From Sphingobacteriales bacterium (GTDB taxonomy: Bacteria; Bacteroidota; Bacteroidia; Chitinophagales; Chitinophagaceae), in NCBI GenBank assembly GCA_004144175.1, contig SEFT01000002.1:62001-126000 (forward strand): DNA of 64,000 bases, read 5' to 3'. Every line of letters begins with the position of its first letter. Position 1 is the first letter of the stretch. Shown here piece after piece: positions 8,640-17,679 of the stretch. The notes under the pieces were generated by a model. The model worked only from the letters and a program-made list of their open reading frames with translations, did not search any database and was not told the DNA's origin. Both the position numbers and the translations under genes were made by a program.

Positions 8640-10066
8640 CGCAGCATTAGCTTTATCAGTTGTATGCCTGTTTCGTCTACGCTTTCAGCGCTGTTCGATA
8701 ATACAACGATTGCAAACCTTTTTTTCGGGTCGAAGGCAAGGAAGCTGCGGCTGCCGCCTGTGCCGCCATTGTGCCAAAGCAACGTATTGCCCTTAGCCGA
8801 TATGAAATGCCAGCCTAGCCCTACATCGTCAGTACCCTTATCGTAGGTCTTTGTATGGGCTAGCTGCATGGCCTTACCCAGCTTTTTACTGGGTTCTATG
8901 TTGGCGGCTGCATAGCGCAGCAGGTCGCTCATGGTCGACCGTAAACATCCTGCGGCAGCTATCACATCAAAGTCCCACATCTGCACTTCTTTGCCTTCTT
9001 CGTTATATACAGATGTTATATTAGCGTTTATATCGTCGTGCATTATATGCTGCACCGTATGCTCCATATCGAGCGGGTCGGCAATAACTTTCTTCACCAT
9101 CTGCTCGTACGCCAAGCCGCTTATATCTTCCAGTATAGTACCCAGCAGCCCTACTGCAAGGTTTGAATATCCGTATTGCTGTCCCGGCTGCATAGTATTG
9201 CTGTAGCTCTCGAGGAAACTGTACATCTTCGCGCGGTCGTAGCCTTTATATGGGTTCAGTTCTGCCTGTTCGCTCATATCCATATTAAGCGGCACACTTG
9301 GCAAGCCCGAAGTATGGTTACTGAGCATCTGTATGGTAATACCCTTCAACCCTTTATTAGCAGCAACCGAATCGGGCAGGTAACGGATGATGGGGTCACT
9401 CAGTTGTATCTTGCCTTCATTTACATAATACGCAAGCAATGTACCTGTAAAGGTCTTTGTAATGGAGCCAATCTCAAACAAGGTATTTGCATCGGGTATC
9501 TTGCCATTGCCTTTTGCAGTCTCCCCGTAGCCATATGTATATGTCTTCTCATCTTTCCAAACGCCTATTTGCAGGCCTACTGTATTTTTCAGGCTAATGT
9601 ATTCCGTAGCTATTGAGTCTATGCTTTTATCAAATACAGTCTTTAGTGGATTTGTAGTGGCTGCCTTATAGTCCTTCCTGGGCACTGCTGTCGCATCCGT
9701 TACAGGTTTAAAGCGAAGGCCTGATATTTTGCCATCATCATTACCCGCAATCATCACCGATTGGCGGGCAGTAGCAAAATCGACATTGTAGGTGCTGACG
9801 CCATCCTTGTACTGTACCAGCGTAGCTTTATCTATTTTCCCAAGCGGGAATATACTCCCTATCATGAACCCTTTAAATGTTTCTGCGGGAACTTTCTTCT
9901 TAAAATCGTCGGTAAGCATGGCATAGATAGAGTCAATCGCCTGATCATTGATGAATGTTTTTACCCTGTCGAATACCAGTTGATTCTGCTCCTGTGTTGC
10001 CTTTGCTTTGGGCACACTGCATATGAACAGTACAGATAGTAGGACAGCACGTAAGAATTGCTTCAT
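8636..10066 (-). CDS. Serine hydrolase, class C beta-lactamase-like, with N-terminal DUF3887-type domain
   Basis: A 476-residue exported protein. A signal peptide precedes a small alpha/beta domain (about residues 27-120) resembling DUF3887, then a penicillin-binding-like hydrolase. Motifs: Ser201-x-x-Lys204 within FEIGSITKTFTG, a Tyr-Ser-Asn triad near residue 300 (QYGYSNLAVG) and an H-x-G-equivalent HNGGTGG near residue 430. Enzymes of this type include esterases, D-aminopeptidases and beta-lactamase-like proteins; the substrate cannot be inferred and resistance should not be assumed. It stands alone, convergent with the RsmI-like gene. Confidence 0.88.
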   Translation of the reverse strand: MKQFLRAVLLSVLFICSVPKAKATQEQNQLVFDRVKTFINDQAIDSIYAMLTDDFKKKVPAETFKGFMIGSIFPLGKIDKATLVQYKDGVSTYNVDFATARQSVMIAGNDDGKISGLRFKPVTDATAVPRKDYKAATTNPLKTVFDKSIDSIATEYISLKNTVGLQIGVWKDEKTYTYGYGETAKGNGKIPDANTLFEIGSITKTFTGTLLAYYVNEGKIQLSDPIIRYLPDSVAANKGLKGITIQMLSNHTSGLPSVPLNMDMSEQAELNPYKGYDRAKMYSFLESYSNTMQPGQQYGYSNLAVGLLGTILEDISGLAYEQMVKKVIADPLDMEHTVQHIMHDDINANITSVYNEEGKEVQMWDFDVIAAAGCLRSTMSDLLRYAAANIEPSKKLGKAMQLAHTKTYDKGTDDVGLGWHFISAKGNTLLWHNGGTGGSRSFLAFDPKKRFAIVVLSNSAESVDETGIQLIKLMLR

Positions 10067-10149
10067 GCAACAAATATACGCACCCCCTAATATGCGGTCA
10101 GGTTAATTAACGTTAATTGCTGTAAGCTTTTCCTCCGGGCCGTACGAGC

Positions 10150-10554
10150 CTAGTCGGTATTAGGCCGCACATCTGCAATGCCATCTACAATGTATTGGCC
10201 ACGCTCGGGATTCACTTTATCATAATTCTCGCCACGCCAAGGAAGGCTGCGTCGGTATTGGTTGTAGTGTACTTTTACGATTTTGCCAATACTGCGCTCC
10301 AGGCTATCAGCTATCTTATTATCGTCCACACTGAAGTAGAAGTATTGTGCATTCAGATAACCGCCATTGCGCTGGCCAAAACCTAGCTGTATCAGCTCGC
10401 CCTCGTGCGTCTTAAAAACATTGCCTTTGCGCGAAAACTTCTGCAACACACCTTCACGGTACCCATCGCTGTATGGATTGTAGTAGAACCAATAGCCGTA
10501 CCCCACGATACCTAATACAATGACCAATATAGAAAGTACTATTATGCTGCGCAT
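10150..10554 (-). CDS. Small membrane-anchored protein of unknown function
   Basis: 134 residues with one N-terminal hydrophobic segment (about residues 3-25) and a soluble, probably periplasmic domain beginning NPYSDGYREGVLQKFSRKG. The domain includes GELIQLGFGQRNGG and KIVKVHYNQYRRSLPWRGE. I recognise the look of a conserved small family in Bacteroidota but no function is established. It lies 42 bp behind the glycosyltransferase gene on the same strand, so it may be its operon partner. Confidence 0.72.
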   Translation of the reverse strand: MRSIIVLSILVIVLGIVGYGYWFYYNPYSDGYREGVLQKFSRKGNVFKTHEGELIQLGFGQRNGGYLNAQYFYFSVDDNKIADSLERSIGKIVKVHYNQYRRSLPWRGENYDKVNPERGQYIVDGIADVRPNTD

Positions 10555-10596
10555 AAGTGATGATTATCCGTTTGTAAAACTAAGCTATTAATACTA

Positions 10597-11739
10597 CTAC
10601 TTCACTACCCTTCCTTTCCACCGATACACACCTATCAGCCCCAGGAAACCCGCAACGATGATGTACATGATGTGTATAGGCTGAAAGAATGGGAATAACA
10701 GTAGCTCTCTTCTTTTATTAAAAAACCCTGCTACACTGTATAGATAGTATAGCTCAGCCGCTGTTTTCAGCAGCAGGTAGCACAATACTGTCCACTTCAG
10801 CACCGGGTAAAATGCCATGCCGATAACCAGCAGCAAGAAGATAAGATTATACAAGTAAACCAGCCCCAGTACAAAGGTTAGCTTCTTATCATCATACTTG
10901 CCCGACTTGGATGCCCAGCGGATGCGTTGTTGCAGGAAGCTGCCCCAGTCGGGCTGCGGCTGGGTCTTCATAATAGCCGCCTGCGACTTCAGGTAGCTAA
11001 TGCGGCCCGGAAAGGTCTTCTGCATCTTCATCATCAGCAAGTAGTCGTCGCCCGATGCCAGGTTGTCAATGCCTTCGTAGCCCCGCACTGCCTGGTAGGC
11101 TTCGCGGGTAAAGGCCAGGTTGGCGCCGTTGCACATATTGCCCAGTCCCAGCCTGTGCGTGGCACCGGTAATGCCCTGCATACTCATAAAGTCGAGCGAC
11201 TGAAAGACGCTGACATTGGTAGGCACCGTAATATAGTCTACCGGCGCTACGATCATAACCGGGTGTTCCATTTCGTAGGTGGCTACTATGTTCTTCAGCC
11301 AGTCTTCGCCTGCTATGCAGTCAGCATCGGTAGTTATGATCAATTCTCCCCGTGCCATGGTTATGGCTGTAGATAATGCCTTCTTTTTATAGGCCACGAT
11401 CTTATCATCGGGCATATGGTCGACCAGGCGGATGATGGTTATATTGCCATCGCTGAACCCTTCTACCACAGATGTGGTACCATCCGTAGAATGATCATCT
11501 ACCACAATGATCTCTAACAGTTCGCGCGGATAATTCTGCCTGAGCAGCGATGTAATGCAAGGACCTATATTATTGGCTTCGTTGCGTGCAGGTATCACGA
11601 TGCTCACAAATGTTTGCGGCACGTATTGTGGCGGTATCACATACAGCGGTTGCTTACGCCAGCCCCACCTGTATAGTAATATCAGCGTGATGTAGCACGC
11701 TGAGAACATAAGGAATATCAGAATGATGACCGGCAGCAT
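10597..11739 (-). CDS. Family 2 glycosyltransferase, membrane-bound
   Basis: A 380-residue processive-type GT2. An N-terminal membrane helix is followed by the GT-A domain: VSIVIPARNEANNIG (about residues 47-61), IIVVDDHSTDGT (about 79-90), the metal-binding IITTDADCIAGEDWL (about 133-147), a GDDYLLMMK acceptor motif and QQRIRWASK (Q-x-x-R-W). Two or three C-terminal membrane helices follow. The architecture resembles cellulose-synthase or hyaluronan-synthase-like enzymes and polyisoprenol-linked transferases; sugar and acceptor are unknown. It starts 9 bp after the alpha/beta hydrolase gene, in one probable operon. Confidence 0.88.
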   Translation of the reverse strand: MLPVIILIFLMFSACYITLILLYRWGWRKQPLYVIPPQYVPQTFVSIVIPARNEANNIGPCITSLLRQNYPRELLEIIVVDDHSTDGTTSVVEGFSDGNITIIRLVDHMPDDKIVAYKKKALSTAITMARGELIITTDADCIAGEDWLKNIVATYEMEHPVMIVAPVDYITVPTNVSVFQSLDFMSMQGITGATHRLGLGNMCNGANLAFTREAYQAVRGYEGIDNLASGDDYLLMMKMQKTFPGRISYLKSQAAIMKTQPQPDWGSFLQQRIRWASKSGKYDDKKLTFVLGLVYLYNLIFLLLVIGMAFYPVLKWTVLCYLLLKTAAELYYLYSVAGFFNKRRELLLFPFFQPIHIMYIIVAGFLGLIGVYRWKGRVVK

Positions 11740-11748
11740 AGGTAACGA

Positions 11749-12564
11749 TTATGAAAGAAGGCATTCCGCCATCTTCGGTATAGTCTCGGCATCAAATACT
11801 CTGTGGCCTCTGTCTAAAATGAACAATTTCACTGTTTTCATATCCTTTGTAAACTGTTGTGCCAGCCCTACTGGTATAATGCGGTCGTGCTTACCCATAT
11901 ATATGCTTACAGGTATCTCAAATTTATGTATTGCATCTTTGAGCTTTTTCGTATTTGGTATTAGTCGGCTCATCGACGGCCATATACGCAGCAGCAACAT
12001 TCGCTCCTGGTCAGAGTCGAGGTACTGCATAAAGAACCGGTACCGCGAAGCATCTATCAGGTTCCTGCGCTTGGCCCATTCTATAACACCCACAAACCTG
12101 TTTGGGTTCGTAAGAAAGCTGCTGAAAATATGCCTGCCTACGCCGGTACGTGTTACAAAGTAGTAGAACGGATTGAACACCAGGCCATCGGAGGCGATGA
12201 GCAAAACTTTATCGATACGTTCGGGCATTAGCTCCACAGCCTTAAGGCATACCCTGCCACCGAGACTGTAGCCCAGCAGCGATACTTTATCCACTGAATA
12301 CCTGCTACGTATTTCGTCAATGAGCATAACAAGATCGCGTGGATGCATGTGACTGTGGTCGGTCCAATTGCTCTTACCATGGTGCGGAAGGTCGACGGAA
12401 ACTATCGTATAAGCTTTCTCCAGGTAAGCAGCAAACGGCGTGAACAACGTAGCATTATTGCGATAGCCATGAAAACAGACCAGCACTTTAGGCCCTGTAC
12501 CTATGCTAATACAGTGCAGCTTTTCTGCCCCTACTTCTATATATCCTGTTCGCTGACTTACCAT
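11749..12564 (-). CDS. Alpha/beta hydrolase
   Basis: 271 residues with the alpha/beta-hydrolase core: an oxyanion-hole HGYRNNATLF segment (about residues 32-41), SVDLPHHGKSNW (about 57-68), the nucleophile elbow LLGYSLGGRV (Ser near residue 100) and a C-terminal LFILDRGHRVFD carrying the probable catalytic His. A YMGKHDRIIP strand holds the likely acid residue. No signal peptide is present. The substrate is unknown; esterase, thioesterase or lactonase activity are all possible. It is first in a unit with the GT2 gene and the small membrane protein. Confidence 0.88.
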   Translation of the reverse strand: MVSQRTGYIEVGAEKLHCISIGTGPKVLVCFHGYRNNATLFTPFAAYLEKAYTIVSVDLPHHGKSNWTDHSHMHPRDLVMLIDEIRSRYSVDKVSLLGYSLGGRVCLKAVELMPERIDKVLLIASDGLVFNPFYYFVTRTGVGRHIFSSFLTNPNRFVGVIEWAKRRNLIDASRYRFFMQYLDSDQERMLLLRIWPSMSRLIPNTKKLKDAIHKFEIPVSIYMGKHDRIIPVGLAQQFTKDMKTVKLFILDRGHRVFDAETIPKMAECLLS

Positions 12565-12684
12565 GACACCTTGCTAACGCGGCTCAAAAATAGGCATTGA
12601 AAATGAGGAACGTTTTTATTACCGCCATTTAACAATACCTAGAATGATTTTTATTTAGCTTTATAGTAAAGACAACCTCAGCAT

Positions 12685-14466
12685 ATGGATGCAAAAACGC
12701 TTACAGCAATGCAAGGTGGCGGATTTCTAATTCAGTCGCCCGACCCTGCCAACACATTCACGCCTGAAGATTTTACCGAAGAACAAAAAATGATAGAACA
12801 GACTTGCCGCGATTTTCTCGACAAGGAAGTTTTACCTCATATTTTAGATATTGATAAACAGAAGGATGGCCTTATGGTCTCGCTGCTCGATAAGTCGGGT
12901 GAGTTGGGATTACTGGGTGCATCATTCCCCGAGGCATACGGCGGCCTGGGTGAAGACTTTGTAACTGCAACGCTCATCAACGAAGCCCTGGGTGGCGGCC
13001 ACTCCTTTGCGGTGGCTATGGCTGCGCATACGGGTATCGGCTCACTGCCCATACTATACTTTGGTACCGAAGAGCAGAAGCAGAAATACATGCCCAAGCT
13101 GGCAACGGGTGAGTGGAAAGGTGCTTATGCACTTACGGAGCCTAACAGCGGCTCGGATGCGTTGGGAGCCAAGACCACAGCCACGCTTACCGAAGACGGC
13201 AAACACTACCTGCTGAACGGCCAGAAGATATGGATCACTAATGCGGGATTTGCCGATGTATTTACGGTTTTTGCCAAGATAGATGGCGATAAGTTTAGCG
13301 CTTTTATCGTGGAACGTGATACGCCCGGCCTCAGCTTTGGGGAAGAAGAGCACAAAATGGGTATAAAAGGCTCCAGTACACGCCAGCTGTTTTTTGAAAA
13401 CTGTAAGGTGCCCGCAGAAAATCTCCTGGGCGAAATAAGCCGCGGCCATGTTATTGCCTTCAACATATTGAACATAGGCCGCCTGAAGCTATGCGCGGCT
13501 GCACTTGGCGGCGCTAAGCGTGCTATGGACCTGACGCTGCACTACGCTACCACGCGCGAGCAGTTCAAAACACCGATCGCACAATTTGGAGCTATACAGC
13601 ATAAACTGGCCGAAATGGCGATCAGGGTGTTTGCATCGGAAAGCTCGCTATACCGCACTGCTAAGTGGATAGACGATAAGGAGAAACAACTGCACGACGA
13701 AGGAAAACCAGGCAGCGAAACGCTGCTGGGCGCTGCCGAAGAATTTGCCATAGAATGTGCCATGCTGAAGGTTCTGGGTTCGGAAGCGCTCGACTATGTG
13801 GTGGACGAAGGAGTACAGATACATGGCGGTAACGGTTTCTCGGACGAGTACAATATATCCCGTGCTTATCGCGATAGCCGCATCAATCGCATATTTGAGG
13901 GCACCAATGAGATAAACCGCCTGCTGACGCTGGATATGTACCTGAAGCGCGCTATGAAAGGCCGCATAGACCTGATGGGGCCTGCAATGGGTGTGCAGAA
14001 GGAACTAATGAGTATACCAGACTTTGGCGACGACGATACGCCGTTTGCGGCGGAGCTTAAAGCAATAGCCAACTTTAAAAAGGCGATACTGATGTGCGCA
14101 GGTGCAGCCGTGCAAAAGCTTATGATGACGCTGGATAAAGAGCAGGAACTGCTGATGTACCTCGCCGATATGCTGATAGATACCTTCCAGACTGAGAATA
14201 TGTTGCTGCGTGCCATGAAGATGCAACAGAACGGCCATGCAAGCGCCGACCTGGCTATGGATATGGTACGGGTATTCATCAACGACGCTGCCGACCGCAT
14301 AAACCATGCAGGCAAAAATGCGATCAACTCCTTTGCCGATGGCGATGAGCAGCGTATGATGCTGATGGGTGTGAAACGCTTTACAAAGCTAGCCAGCTTT
14401 AATAGCAAGGAGGCCCGTCGCCGCATAGCCGCGAAGCTAATAGATGAAAAACGCTACTTCTTTTAA
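12685..14466 (+). CDS. Acyl-CoA dehydrogenase, long form
   Basis: 593 residues, against about 380 for ordinary acyl-CoA dehydrogenases; the extra 190 or so residues form a C-terminal helical extension like that of the VLCAD/ACAD9 group. It shows YALTEPNSGSDA (FAD region), WITNAGFADVFTVFA, the GIKGSSTRQLFFE segment, and RINRIFEGTNEINRLL with the expected catalytic Glu near residue 404. The FAD enzyme would catalyse the first step of fatty-acid beta-oxidation. It is monocistronic, closing with a hairpin and T-tract, and is not next to other fad genes. Confidence 0.95.
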   Translation: MDAKTLTAMQGGGFLIQSPDPANTFTPEDFTEEQKMIEQTCRDFLDKEVLPHILDIDKQKDGLMVSLLDKSGELGLLGASFPEAYGGLGEDFVTATLINEALGGGHSFAVAMAAHTGIGSLPILYFGTEEQKQKYMPKLATGEWKGAYALTEPNSGSDALGAKTTATLTEDGKHYLLNGQKIWITNAGFADVFTVFAKIDGDKFSAFIVERDTPGLSFGEEEHKMGIKGSSTRQLFFENCKVPAENLLGEISRGHVIAFNILNIGRLKLCAAALGGAKRAMDLTLHYATTREQFKTPIAQFGAIQHKLAEMAIRVFASESSLYRTAKWIDDKEKQLHDEGKPGSETLLGAAEEFAIECAMLKVLGSEALDYVVDEGVQIHGGNGFSDEYNISRAYRDSRINRIFEGTNEINRLLTLDMYLKRAMKGRIDLMGPAMGVQKELMSIPDFGDDDTPFAAELKAIANFKKAILMCAGAAVQKLMMTLDKEQELLMYLADMLIDTFQTENMLLRAMKMQQNGHASADLAMDMVRVFINDAADRINHAGKNAINSFADGDEQRMMLMGVKRFTKLASFNSKEARRRIAAKLIDEKRYFF

Positions 14467-14486
14467 ACAGAAAAATTTTAACGGAT

Positions 14487-14520
14487 AAAATGCCCTGACT
14501 AACGTTGGGGCATTTATTTT
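14487..14520 (+). terminator. Intrinsic terminator of the acyl-CoA dehydrogenase gene
   Basis: The stem pairs AAATGCCC (14488-14495) with GGGCATTT (14508-14515) and is followed by ATTTT. The next ATG is only 8 nt beyond, so the following gene's promoter must overlap it or transcription must read through. Confidence 0.65.
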
Positions 14521-14527
14521 TGAGCCT

Positions 14528-16060
14528 ATGGATAAGATGCAGCAACTCGCAGATACGGTAAACAAGGCATATACCTTTAAAGGTGCTACCCTGCCCCTTG
14601 GCAAGGCCATGCTCGATGGGCAGCTCGTAGATGCTACGGTAAGCGCACCACTCAAGACCATGAACCGCCATGGGCTAATAAGCGGCGCTACGGGTACGGG
14701 CAAGACCAAGACGCTGCAAGTACTGGCCGAGAAGCTGAGCGACGCCAGCGTACCGGTATTGCTGCTGGACATTAAGGGTGACCTGAGTGGTATAGCCGCA
14801 CCGGGCGCATTGAACGATAAACTAAGAGACCGCTGTACACTACTGGGCATAGACTACCAGCCACAAGGCTACCCGGTAGAATTGCTGTCGCTGAGCGACG
14901 GCCCGGGTGTAAAGTTGAAAGCAACGGTTACGGAGTTTGGACCAGTACTCTTATCTAAAATATTGGAGCTGAACAGTACGCAGGAAAGTATCCTCTCGAT
15001 GCTCTTTAAGTACAGCGACGACCACGATATGCCGCTGCTGGACCTGCAAGACCTGCAAAAGATGCTGCAATGGGCGGCCAACGAGGGTAAGAAAGAGTTG
15101 GGTGCCGAGTATGGTAATATATCGGCAGCATCTGTGGGTACCATCATGCGCAAGGTGATAGCGCTGCAACAGCAGGGTGCGGATACCTTCTTTGGCGAAA
15201 AGTCGTTTGAGGTGGATGACCTGATGCGGATTTCAGACGATGGCAGGGGTATGATATCGATCGTGCGCGTGGCAGACATACAGGATAAGCCTAAGTTGTT
15301 TTCCACCTTTATGCTGCAACTGCTGTCGGAGCTATATGCTACCTTGCCGGAGGCAGGTGATATGGATCAGCCCAAGCTGGTGCTATTTATCGACGAGGCA
15401 CACCTGATATTTGACGATGCCAGCAAAGTATTGGTAGACCAGTTGGAAACGATCATTAAGCTCATCCGCTCAAAGGGGGTAGGCATATTCTTCTGTACAC
15501 AAAACCCTACGGACATAGCACCTGCGGTACTCAGCCAGCTTGGACTGAAGATACAGCACGCGCTACGTGCCTTTACAGCCAACGACCGCAAGGCCATCGT
15601 ACAGGCAGCAAAGAATTACCCAGATAGCGAATTTTATAAGACCGATGAGATCATTACTCAGCTCGGCATAGGCGAGGCGCTTATAAGCCTGCTCGACGAA
15701 AAGGGTATACCTACCCCGCTGGTAGCTACCATGATGTACCCGCCATCATCGCGGATGGATATCTTATCGGATGCCGAAGTAAATGCATTGGTTGAAAAAT
15801 CGGCACTGGTATCGAAGTACAATGAAGTAGTGAACCGAGAGAGCGCCTACGAGATACTGAACCGCAAAATAGAAACTGCCAAAGAAGAAGCGCCCGCCAA
15901 GCGCAAAGCCGCCGAGCAGGAAGAAAAAAGCGTGCTGGAAACGCTCGGAGAAAACACCATAGTAAAGAGCATGATGCGCACCGCAGGCAACACGATTGTC
16001 CGCAGCCTGCTGGGTTCTTTGGGATTAGGCGGCAGGAGTAGGAAAAAGGGGTGGTTTTAA
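14528..16060 (+). CDS. HerA-like ATPase of the DUF853 family
   Basis: 510 residues. The Walker A motif GATGTGKT is at residues 53-60 and Walker B LVLFIDEAHLIFDD has Asp289 and Glu290, followed by GVGIFFCTQNPTDIAPAVLSQLGLKIQHALRAFTANDRKA, a conserved stretch of this family with the sensor and probable arginine finger. DUF853/YjgR-type proteins are FtsK/HerA-class NTPases of unknown cellular role, probably hexameric. A Lys/Glu-rich C-terminal linker and a Gly/Arg/Lys tail (SRKKGWF) close the protein. No NurA-like nuclease or defence partner is adjacent. A 65-residue ORF starts 17 bp after the stop. Confidence 0.88.
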   Translation: MDKMQQLADTVNKAYTFKGATLPLGKAMLDGQLVDATVSAPLKTMNRHGLISGATGTGKTKTLQVLAEKLSDASVPVLLLDIKGDLSGIAAPGALNDKLRDRCTLLGIDYQPQGYPVELLSLSDGPGVKLKATVTEFGPVLLSKILELNSTQESILSMLFKYSDDHDMPLLDLQDLQKMLQWAANEGKKELGAEYGNISAASVGTIMRKVIALQQQGADTFFGEKSFEVDDLMRISDDGRGMISIVRVADIQDKPKLFSTFMLQLLSELYATLPEAGDMDQPKLVLFIDEAHLIFDDASKVLVDQLETIIKLIRSKGVGIFFCTQNPTDIAPAVLSQLGLKIQHALRAFTANDRKAIVQAAKNYPDSEFYKTDEIITQLGIGEALISLLDEKGIPTPLVATMMYPPSSRMDILSDAEVNALVEKSALVSKYNEVVNRESAYEILNRKIETAKEEAPAKRKAAEQEEKSVLETLGENTIVKSMMRTAGNTIVRSLLGSLGLGGRSRKKGWF

Positions 16061-16077
16061 GTATCTTTATAAATAGC

Positions 16078-16275
16078 ATGAAGCAGGCCACCTATACAAT
16101 GGAAGAGATGCTGGACCGCATCAAACTTGCAGACGATGAGCACTGCATCAGGGCGCTGCTGCTGTTGTTTGAAGACGAAAAGGACCGCTACCACCAGGAG
16201 CAGGTAATGCTGATGTACACTAATCTGCAAGGCAAGATACAGATGCTGTATGCAGAAGGTAAGCTGAAATACTAG
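16078..16275 (+). CDS. Small acidic helical protein, unknown
   Basis: 65 residues starting MKQATYTMEEMLDRI; predicted as three short helices (LLLLFEDEKDRYHQEQ, LMYTNLQGKIQMLYAEGKL). The frame opens earlier, at 16051, but the ATG at 16078 lies just beyond the upstream ATPase stop and is preferred. It is close enough to the HerA-like gene to be co-transcribed. No family is recognised, and it could be an unrelated single-domain protein. Confidence 0.6.
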   Translation: MKQATYTMEEMLDRIKLADDEHCIRALLLLFEDEKDRYHQEQVMLMYTNLQGKIQMLYAEGKLKY

Positions 16276-16280
16276 TCGCC

Positions 16281-17678
16281 CTATTCCTTTACGAAGCTAC
16301 TGCCGAAGCTAGAAGCATCCATAGTTAGTTTCAGGTGATACATACCTGATGGCACCGATGTAATATCTACATCCTCTAACACTCCGTCTTTTGTAACTAC
16401 ATTCTTACGATACACGCATCGGCCATGCATATTAAATACTTCCACCGCGGCAGCGCCGCTGAAATTATCAGCTAGCCTAATGGAGCATTTGCCGTTCGTA
16501 GGGTTAGGAAATAAGGCTATCTTATTTGCATGTGTTACATCATCTACCCCCAGCTTAATATTTAAGATCACTGTATCACTCGATACAATCTGTGTACAGG
16601 TTGTATCTGAATATACCATCACGTGCACCTTATCGCCGCTGCTGAAATTTGACATCGTAAACATGGTATCGGTGGCACCAGCCCTCGGCTTACCATTTAC
16701 GAACCATTGGTATCTGGGCTTATAATGATTGTATACACGGGAGTAAAAAGTAACAGGTGTGTAGAGATTAACATCATTACCTGGCATGGGCCAAATAATG
16801 GCTGTCGGTACAAAAACATTGTTCATAACCACCCTGTGGTGTCCGGTATCTGATACACAACCTTCATTAGACAGATACATGGCAAAATACTGGCCTGTGT
16901 CAGCAAACGTAGGAACAAACAAGCGAGTGTAACAAATACAGGTATCCATATAGTTGCGACCGATCAATATGGTGTATATGGTACCACCGAATCCCCCAGC
17001 GCTGATCATCAATGTATCTCCTGTACAGAGCGGTGAATTACTGGTTACGGTTGGTGGTAACGAGGCATTGGGTTTTAGATACAATAAGACAGACTTAGTA
17101 GTACTGCAACCTCCTTTACTTACAGTAATGCTATAATAGCCTTCGGCTGCCCGGGTTGCACTGTCAATCACAGGGGTCCTTAATGTAGATGTGTAGCCTG
17201 ATGGACCCGACCATAAGTATGTATTCACAGTATCGGCATCCATCAGATTCAGCTCGGCCCGCCTGTGTGTGCAAACTTCAATGACTGAATCGACCATAAA
17301 TTCTGGAGAAGGGATGATATGAATATCCCTACCATTGTTTACCGGTGTAGTAACGGGGTTAGATGACACGATCCTTACACGGTAGCCGTTTCCCGTTGCC
17401 GTGTTAGCTGGTATAGCGCAAACTATCGTATCCGAAATTACAGATGTATCTATACCGATATTTACCGGGCTTGAAAAACTACCCGAAGCATTTGATAATT
17501 GGGCGGTAAAAACATTACCACTTGTAAAGCTGCCCGATACGGTATAGGGGACTTTGATCGTATTAGAGCCTAAGCAAATGAGCGTGTCGGTAAATGGTTG
17601 GTTCATCGATACCGTTTGCGCCGATAGGATGCAGGGCAAGAATAGCAGGACTAATATTTGAATAAATCGCTTCGCCAC
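16281..17678 (-). CDS. T9SS-secreted Ig-like protein (tandem paralog 2)
   Basis: A secreted protein of about 465 residues. The ATG at 17720 lies within the upstream gene and puts 14 residues ahead of the signal peptide; the in-frame GTG at 17678, 1 nt after the upstream stop, gives the compact signal VAKRFIQILVLLF...LSAQ and is preferred. Beta-rich Ig-like regions follow, with WSGPSGYTS and LCTGDTLMISAGG motifs, then a region of about 90 residues (FVPTAIIWPMPGN...YQWFVNGKPRAGATD) almost shared with the neighbouring paralog. The C-terminus (FPNPTNGKCSIRL...GMYHLKL) is a T9SS type A sorting domain. Function is unknown; adhesin or matrix roles are plausible. Confidence 0.82.
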   Translation of the reverse strand: MAKRFIQILVLLFLPCILSAQTVSMNQPFTDTLICLGSNTIKVPYTVSGSFTSGNVFTAQLSNASGSFSSPVNIGIDTSVISDTIVCAIPANTATGNGYRVRIVSSNPVTTPVNNGRDIHIIPSPEFMVDSVIEVCTHRRAELNLMDADTVNTYLWSGPSGYTSTLRTPVIDSATRAAEGYYSITVSKGGCSTTKSVLLYLKPNASLPPTVTSNSPLCTGDTLMISAGGFGGTIYTILIGRNYMDTCICYTRLFVPTFADTGQYFAMYLSNEGCVSDTGHHRVVMNNVFVPTAIIWPMPGNDVNLYTPVTFYSRVYNHYKPRYQWFVNGKPRAGATDTMFTMSNFSSGDKVHVMVYSDTTCTQIVSSDTVILNIKLGVDDVTHANKIALFPNPTNGKCSIRLADNFSGAAAVEVFNMHGRCVYRKNVVTKDGVLEDVDITSVPSGMYHLKLTMDASSFGSSFVKE

Positions 17679-17679
17679 A

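Noticed and set aside
8636-10066. Beta-lactamase resistance gene
   Set aside because: The catalytic motifs define the wider serine hydrolase family; nothing indicates beta-lactam hydrolysis.
10927-11376. Open frame opposite the glycosyltransferase
   Set aside because: The glycosyltransferase carries full GT2 motifs on the minus strand; the opposite frame has none and is a by-product of codon bias.
14528-16060. HerA-type defence system
   Set aside because: DUF853 ATPases occur widely outside defence; no nuclease, SIR2 or TOPRIM partner is next to it.
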